DNA from: Candidatus Babeliales bacterium
GTDB lineage: Bacteria; Babelota; Babeliae; Babelales; JANWKD01
Assembly (NCBI GenBank): GCA_025451595.1
Contig: JANWKD010000056.1
Location: 1 to 18,390 of the forward strand
Length of the DNA: 18,390 nucleotides
Direction of reading: 5' to 3'
Program-made: the position numbers and the translations under genes
Shown: in pieces, positions 15,608 through 18,390 of the stretch
Layout: the number at the start of each line of letters is the position of its first letter
How positions within the stretch are numbered: position 1 is the first letter of the stretch
The notes under the pieces: generated by a model
Seen by the model: only the letters and a program-made list of their open reading frames with translations
What the model was told of the DNA's origin: nothing
Database searches by the model: none

Positions 15608-15647
15608 AACTTGGCCATTCAGAATTAAGTTCATGAATGGCCAAGTT
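15608..15647. terminator. Bidirectional terminator between the 14987 gene and ilvE
   Basis: AACTTGGCCATTCA (15608-15621) and TGAATGGCCAAGTT (15634-15647) form a perfect 14-bp stem with a 12-nt loop. On the minus strand it is followed by TTCTAATC after AAGTT, so the T-tract is better for ilvE transcripts; on the plus strand only ATTTCTTCC follows. It sits between two convergent genes, where a shared terminator is expected. Confidence 0.75.
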
Positions 15648-15677
15648 GGAATTTCTTCCTTCATCTGCGCTCTTAAT

Positions 15678-16700
15678 TTATTCTATCAGCTCAAGCCAAT
15701 GTTGCTCATCTCTTGTAGCGCCATATTGAATATCAGTAAGCATAGAAAATAGTTTTTTGGTCAGTGGACCAACCTGCTTTGAACCGATTTCATATTCTTT
15801 ACCCTTGTAATGTAGCATGCCAATCGGACTGATTACCGCAGCCGTACCGCAACCGAATACTTCCTGAACAGAACCATTTTCAATACCAATAATTACTTCT
15901 TCAATCGCAATTCGTCTTTCTTGAACCACAATACCATTTTGTTTAGACCATTCTATAATTGATTGGCGTGTGATCCCAGGCAAAATAGAATCGGTAAGCA
16001 TTGGTGTAACCAATATATTATCTATGACAAAAAATATATTCATTGCACCAACTTCTTCTACATATGTACGCTCTACCGGATCAAGCCATAATACTTGCAC
16101 GCAGCCCATACGTTGTGCCTCTTTTTGCGCTCGCATACTGGCTGCATAGTTTCCAGCAGCTTTTGCTTGACCAACCCCGCCAGATGAAGCGCGAGTATAG
16201 TTTTCGGTCACCAAAATTGATACAGGGTTAAAACCTTGCGAAAATAGTGATCCGACTGGTGATAAAATGATAAAGAAGGTATACGACGAAGCAAGCTTTA
16301 AATTAATAGTTACTTCTGATGCGATCATAGTTGGGCGAATATACAAAGCAGTACCTCGCTCGTGCGGCACCCATTGTTGATCAGTAATAATCAACTTTTT
16401 CAACCACTGAAGTACTTCTTCAACATTGATCTCTGGCATACACATTATAGCAGCAGAACGATTCATGCGACGAAAATGATTAACGGGACGAAATAATACA
16501 ATGTTATTATTAGCCGCTCGAAATGCTTTCATCCCTTCAAAAATTTCCTGACCATAATGCAAATTCACGCAAGCCGGATTCATTACAAAGTCCTGGTATG
16601 GTTGAATCCGCTGATTATGCCAACCTTGCTCTGCATTCCATTCCATCACAAACATATGACCGGTAAAAACAGTGCCAAATGATTTATTCGTTTGTTTCAT
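15678..16700 (-). CDS. ilvE: Branched-chain amino acid aminotransferase
   Basis: The 340-residue product is a class IV, PLP-dependent aminotransferase of the longer BCAT type. It has LHYGQEIFEGMKAFR (47-61), FRPVNHFRRMNRSA (70-83), GQAKAAGNYAAS (177-188) with the PLP-linked lysine K180, VEEVGAMNIFFV (214-225), SILPGITRQSI, and GCGTAAVISPIG near the C-terminus. It interconverts leucine, isoleucine and valine with their 2-keto acids using glutamate/2-oxoglutarate. Its ATG overlaps the stop of the upstream small membrane protein (ATGA), with the ribosome-binding site AAAGGAAG inside that gene, so expression is translationally coupled. No ilv biosynthetic neighbours are present, so it may serve interconversion of amino acids imported by BrnQ. 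Confidence 0.94.
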   Translation of the reverse strand: MKQTNKSFGTVFTGHMFVMEWNAEQGWHNQRIQPYQDFVMNPACVNLHYGQEIFEGMKAFRAANNNIVLFRPVNHFRRMNRSAAIMCMPEINVEEVLQWLKKLIITDQQWVPHERGTALYIRPTMIASEVTINLKLASSYTFFIILSPVGSLFSQGFNPVSILVTENYTRASSGGVGQAKAAGNYAASMRAQKEAQRMGCVQVLWLDPVERTYVEEVGAMNIFFVIDNILVTPMLTDSILPGITRQSIIEWSKQNGIVVQERRIAIEEVIIGIENGSVQEVFGCGTAAVISPIGMLHYKGKEYEIGSKQVGPLTKKLFSMLTDIQYGATRDEQHWLELIE

Positions 16701-17065
16701 ATCGCTTCCTTTGATCTGCTAATATCGTTTATTTTTATACATTTTCCTAATACACAAACCCATTTTTTATTACTTGGTACGTTCAATACGTTAAAAAATA
16801 GTTGAGAAATAATATTACAAAAGACAAAAAGTCCAAAAAAAATACGTCGACTTCTCGCTGGCCAATGCGCTCGCTTTGGGCTTGTCGTTATAAAAAATCC
16901 TAATGCACCAAGAATAGTAATGATGCCAAGCCCCATTTTAATACAATCAACTATATGCATTCCTGCAATATATTCAGACTCATTGGCAGCATATAGATTA
17001 TAGCTATATGACATCGCCACAAGAATGAGTGATACGTTAAGAGCTAAGAATTTAATTTTATTCAT
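16697..17065 (-). CDS. Small HWP-motif membrane protein, coupled to ilvE
   Basis: The frame is open from 17140, but that ATG would overlap the upstream gene and a hairpin. Starting at 17065 gives 122 residues with a signal-like N-terminus (MNKIKFLALNVSLILVAMSY). Two further hydrophobic segments follow (about 44-60 and 74-92), separated by a short charged loop containing AHWPARSRR with HWP at 67-69. The protein ends in a charged tail. It is clearly paralogous to the next gene upstream (17119-17493): GFF, HWP-x-R, a basic cluster, then G-x-F and a final KK...G are shared in order. Function unknown; the topology suggests two membrane helices joined by the HWP loop. Its stop overlaps the ilvE start by 4 nt. 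Confidence 0.65.
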   Translation of the reverse strand: MNKIKFLALNVSLILVAMSYSYNLYAANESEYIAGMHIVDCIKMGLGIITILGALGFFITTSPKRAHWPARSRRIFFGLFVFCNIISQLFFNVLNVPSNKKWVCVLGKCIKINDISRSKEAI

Positions 17066-17085
17066 AATAATTTTTTCTAACACAT

Positions 17086-17110
17086 AGGAATGGAGTAACC
17101 CTCCATTCCT
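17086..17110. other. Intercistronic hairpin between the two HWP genes
   Basis: AGGAATGGAG (17086-17095) and CTCCATTCCT (17101-17110) form a perfect 10-bp stem with loop TAACC. Neither side carries a T-tract, so it is more likely to stabilise or process the polycistronic RNA, or to attenuate expression of the downstream genes, than to act as an intrinsic terminator. Confidence 0.5.
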
Positions 17111-17118
17111 TGTTATAA

Positions 17119-17493
17119 TTAACACCGTTTTGTTACCCAACTACCAACAACTGCCAATTTCTTCTGATCGTTATCAATGGCTAAAAAGGTTGGAAGATGA
17201 CCAACCGTATTTGACAAAAGAAACACACCGAGCGGAAGCCGTTTTGCCCGGTATGGCCAATGCGAATGCCGAGAAGCGGTTGCCATAAAAAAGCCCCAGC
17301 CACCCATCACTGCACTCGCTGCAGCTCCTTGACGAAGATATTGGACTGCTATTTTACCAGCAGCAATATCTCGCTCACAACAAGCGCTATCATATGACGC
17401 AACCGACTTTAAATTGTTAGACATTTCGTGCTTCATACCATATGCAACCTGCATACAATATAAAACAATAAATAGAACTACAAACTGTTTCAT
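17119..17493 (-). CDS. Small HWP-motif exported membrane protein
   Basis: The 124-residue product starts MKQFVVLFIVLYCMQVAYGM, a signal peptide, with AGGA about 9 nt upstream of the ATG. The mature protein has a cysteine pair (CC, 38-39), a Gly/Ala-rich hydrophobic segment (about 56-70, GAAASAVMGGWGFF), the loop SHWPYRAKR with HWP at 78-80, then a second hydrophobic segment (88-106). Order and spacing match the next gene downstream (16697-17065), so the two are tandem paralogs. No known family was recognised. It is probably the first gene of a transcript ending with ilvE; no obvious ilv-related function can be read from it. Confidence 0.68.
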   Translation of the reverse strand: MKQFVVLFIVLYCMQVAYGMKHEMSNNLKSVASYDSACCERDIAAGKIAVQYLRQGAAASAVMGGWGFFMATASRHSHWPYRAKRLPLGVFLLSNTVGHLPTFLAIDNDQKKLAVVGSWVTKRC

Positions 17494-17571
17494 ACAATTA
17501 TTCCTATAAAATTCATATTATACAATAAAAAATAGCGAATCCGGCCGGAGTTCGTTTGAATTAAATCTAAA

Positions 17572-17592
17572 AAGACATACGCGTAATGTCTT
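17572..17592 (-). terminator. Small hairpin with T-run on the minus strand
   Basis: AAGACAT (17572-17578) and ATGTCTT (17586-17592) pair around ACGCGTA. On the minus strand the stem is followed by TTTAGATTT, so it could end a transcript entering from the right. It is about 80 bp upstream of the HWP genes. Confidence 0.3.
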
Positions 17593-17610
17593 AATAAAAC
17601 AATTCAGGGT

Positions 17611-17632
17611 TTTTATCGATATATCGATAAAA
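17611..17632. repeat. Perfect 22-bp palindrome
   Basis: The sequence TTTTATCGATA followed by its reverse complement forms an uninterrupted 22-bp palindrome. It stands directly upstream of the long copy of the dispersed repeat. It may be a protein-binding site, cruciform or hairpin. Just to its left, 17534-17552 holds another near-palindrome centred on TCCGGCCGGA. Confidence 0.6.
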
Positions 17633-17645
17633 CGTTGGCTACGAC

Positions 17646-17795
17646 AAATGAAGCGCTCATCGGCTTAAAAGCCATCGCGCGGAATTCTTCGAAGCCAAAC
17701 CCTACTTCGCGATTGATATGCAATCGCTTCGAAGGGCTCTACTTGCCATTCATATCAGACTTAAAAGCCAGAGTTTGCTGGCGAAGTAGAATAAA
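17646..17795 (+). repeat. Dispersed intergenic repeat, long copy with internal direct-repeat unit
   Basis: Both halves of the 7705-7760 repeat occur here: 17646-17674 (ATGAAGCGCTCATCGGCTTA onward) and 17760-17795 (CTTAAAAGCCAGAGT, then GGCGAAGTAGAATAA). The shared 11-mer CTTAAAAGCCA appears at both 17664-17674 and 17760-17770, 96 bp apart. The intervening segment contains its own hairpin, GCGATTG/CAATCGC with flanking CCCT and AGGG. The short copy at 7.7 kb has one 11-mer, so the two copies differ by exactly one such unit. Confidence 0.7.
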
Positions 17796-18020
17796 AGCTA
17801 CTTATTTGTAGAAACCAAAAAAATTTATAAATGTGTGTTCAAAAAACAGATATATTGTGCTTATCGCACAATAATAGATAAAGATAATCGAGGTGAAATA
17901 ATAGAATAAGAAGCATACAAAAAAGAAATTGAAGATCGTTTAGATCCCAATCGTTTAGTATGTGAATGTGTTTTCATATCAAAAGACATGAGTAACTCCT
18001 CGATAAATAGAAATATATAA
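17790..18020 (+). pseudogene. Possible decayed ORF interrupted by one in-frame stop
   Basis: One plus-strand frame is open from just after TAG at 17787 to TAA at 18018, apart from a single TAA at 17907-17909. The two parts read IYCAYRTIIDKDNRGEIIE and EAYKKEIEDRLDPNRLVCEC, which have the charge balance of a soluble protein rather than random AT-rich sequence. There is no good start codon or ribosome-binding site and I recognise no family. It may be a gene remnant or coincidence, and it overlaps the antisense small ORF at 17861-17989, which is the competing reading. Confidence 0.2.
17861..17989 (-). CDS. Small basic ORF (42 aa) with strong ribosome-binding site
   Basis: The minus-strand ATG at 17989 is preceded by GAGGAG with about 6-nt spacing. 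The product starts MSFDMKTHSHTKRLG and ends LSLSIIVR. It is serine-rich and basic with no recognised domain. Its stop codon lies in a hairpin (TATTGTGC 17853-17860 with GCACAATA 17866-17873). It could be a small protein or a leader peptide for the minus-strand HWP/ilvE unit about 370 bp downstream. It overlaps the possible decayed ORF on the other strand; at most one reading is likely to be right. Confidence 0.25.
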   Translation of the reverse strand: MSFDMKTHSHTKRLGSKRSSISFLYASYSIISPRLSLSIIVR

Positions 18021-18068
18021 TTATCGTAATAATAACACATAGAAATATATTTGCAAGAGAATATTTCT
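18009..18068. promoter_or_regulatory. Three AGAAATAT boxes upstream of the attenuator promoter (operator-like)
   Basis: ATAGAAATATAT occurs at 18007-18018 and again at 18039-18050, exactly 32 bp apart (about three helical turns). AGAAATAT occurs a third time inverted as ATATTTCT at 18061-18068, ending 4 bp before the -35 box. Spacing and position suit a regulator-binding site or UP-type element, but the region is AT-rich, so chance is not excluded. Confidence 0.35.
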
Positions 18069-18071
18069 AAT

Positions 18072-18100
18072 TTGAGATTTATAAATAAATTTGTTATGAT
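18072..18100 (+). promoter_or_regulatory. Promoter of the tyrosine-rich leader transcript
   Basis: TTGAGA (18072-18077) and TATGAT (18095-18100) are separated by exactly 17 nt. Transcription would begin near 18107, only 2-4 nt before the ATG of the leader ORF at 18110, so the leader peptide would be read from an almost leaderless mRNA. This agrees with the lack of any Shine-Dalgarno sequence there. Confidence 0.6.
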
Positions 18101-18109
18101 AATTGTATT

Positions 18110-18241
18110 ATGGAAAAAAAATTATTAAAAATTAATCAATCATTTTCTTCCAAAGCAATCCATACTGCTACGATGGCATCTCATTCTTTTTATACCCAAT
18201 ATTATTATTATTTCTATTATCGATATTGGGGATTTATATAA
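18110..18241 (+). CDS. Tyrosine-rich leader peptide (43 aa) of a transcription attenuator
   Basis: The ORF encodes a 43-residue peptide that starts MEKKLLKINQSFSS and ends FYTQYYYYFYYRYWGFI. Eight of the ten codons 28, 31-34, 36, 37, 39 and neighbours are TAT (Tyr), mixed with Phe (27, 35, 42) and Trp (40). The ORF ends 28 nt before a terminator stem and overlaps the alternative antiterminator. In ribosome-mediated attenuation such runs make the leading ribosome stall when the matching charged tRNA is scarce. Here a stall at codons 31-34 would mask the left arm (18195-18202) yet leave 18228-18235 free. The peptide itself probably has no function. The ORF lacks a Shine-Dalgarno sequence, and translation probably starts close to the 5' end of the RNA. 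Confidence 0.75.
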   Translation: MEKKLLKINQSFSSKAIHTATMASHSFYTQYYYYFYYRYWGFI

Positions 18242-18299
18242 ATAAGTAAGAAAAATAAGTAAGAAAATCAAATCCCCGGTCAAAAGGCTGGGGATTTTT
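18195..18299 (+). promoter_or_regulatory. Ribosome-mediated transcription attenuator (tyrosine/aromatic-responsive)
   Basis: Four segments fit the classical trp-type scheme. Region 1, CCCAATAT (18195-18202), pairs with region 2, ATATTGGG (18223-18230), enclosing the tyrosine codons. GGGGATTT in region 2 (18228-18235) is fully complementary to AAATCCCC in region 3 (18270-18277), the antiterminator. Region 3 is equally complementary to GGGGATTT of region 4 (18290-18297), the terminator. Regions 2 and 4 share the 9-mer TGGGGATTT, so they compete for the same partner. A ribosome stalled at the first tyrosine cluster frees region 2 and allows read-through; one reaching the stop codon covers region 2, so the terminator forms. 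The logic is seen in the sequence; regulation itself is inferred. Confidence 0.75.
18270..18299 (+). terminator. Intrinsic terminator of the attenuator
   Basis: Positions 18270-18281 pair with 18286-18297: an 8-bp AAATCCCC/GGGGATTT outer stem plus four more pairs (two of them G-U), loop AAAA, then TTATTTAT. It stands 17 nt before the start codon of the next gene, so it must be bypassed for that gene to be expressed. Confidence 0.85.
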
Positions 18300-18315
18300 A
18301 TTTATAAGGAAAAAT

Positions 18316-18390
18316 ATGAAAAAAAACATAGGCATCGCTATAGCTATTTTAACCCTCGGTGTAGGCTTAATTATTGTACAACGCACAGAA
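18316..18390 (+). CDS. Membrane-anchored or exported protein under attenuator control (runs off the right edge)
   Basis: The ATG at 18316 follows AAGGA (18306-18310) at 5-nt spacing. Only 25 codons are visible. They begin MKKNIGIAIAILTLGVGLI, a signal peptide or N-terminal membrane anchor, and continue to the window edge. The upstream tyrosine-responsive attenuator predicts a role in aromatic amino acid supply. An ABC-transporter substrate-binding protein for tyrosine/tryptophan (TrpX-like) would fit both the export signal and the regulation, but this is a guess; the sequence shown is too short for a family assignment. Confidence 0.65.
   Translation, partial: MKKNIGIAIAILTLGVGLIIVQRTE

Noticed and set aside
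17500..18110. CRISPR array or tRNA in the repeat-rich right intergenic region
   Set aside because: The repeats are unequal, irregularly spaced and palindromic, with no regular spacers, and no cloverleaf could be drawn.

Overview
The window is AT-rich, gene-dense bacterial DNA with short intergenic gaps. Recognisable housekeeping and transport genes are mixed with many short, lineage-specific proteins that begin with signal peptides. Taxonomy is inferred, not shown. The mix suggests a reduced-genome, host-associated Gram-negative-type bacterium; Candidatus Dependentiae (TM6) is my best guess. The reasons are scavenging transporters (BrnQ, NupC), a lipobox protein, a Cfa enzyme very like the enterobacterial one, and secreted proteins with eukaryote-like motifs (C2H2 zinc fingers, F-box-like and leucine-rich segments). 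No rRNA, tRNA, CRISPR array, transposase or phage gene was seen.

Layout. 1-550 (-): N-terminus of phosphoenolpyruvate synthase. 551-978: promoter and a roughly 315-nt leader with a well-primed small ORF, upstream of brnQ (979-2139, +), which ends in a clear terminator. 2171-3010 (-): secreted protein of unknown function. 3212-5012 (+): small lipoprotein, leucine-rich secreted protein and a coupled GT-B-like glycosyltransferase. 5004-7610 (-): rpmE, prfA, nupC. 7760-9007 and 13678-14898 (-): two paralogous exported proteins with an F-box-like or related segment and a shared C-terminal domain. 9220-10895 (+): tandem pair of secreted proteins, each with two C2H2 zinc fingers. 10943-11090: structured repeat. 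11185-13564 (-): cfa with a TTG start, overlapping a serine-beta-lactamase-like hydrolase. 14987-15592 (+): unknown secreted protein. 15678-17493 (-): two paralogous HWP-motif small membrane proteins followed by a translationally coupled ilvE. 17494-18071: palindromes, a second copy of the repeat found at 7.7 kb and a possible decayed ORF.

The most striking element is at the right end (18072-18318). A consensus promoter is followed almost at once by a 43-codon leader ORF whose end is rich in tyrosine, phenylalanine and tryptophan codons. Three segments (18228-18235, 18270-18277, 18290-18297) can form either an antiterminator or a 12-bp intrinsic terminator just before the next gene. This is the architecture of ribosome-mediated transcription attenuation, apparently sensing tyrosine.

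How the genes may work together (inference): BrnQ, IlvE and the attenuated gene point to tight management of imported amino acids, and NupC to nucleoside scavenging. The exported zinc-finger, F-box-like and leucine-rich proteins are candidates for acting on a host.
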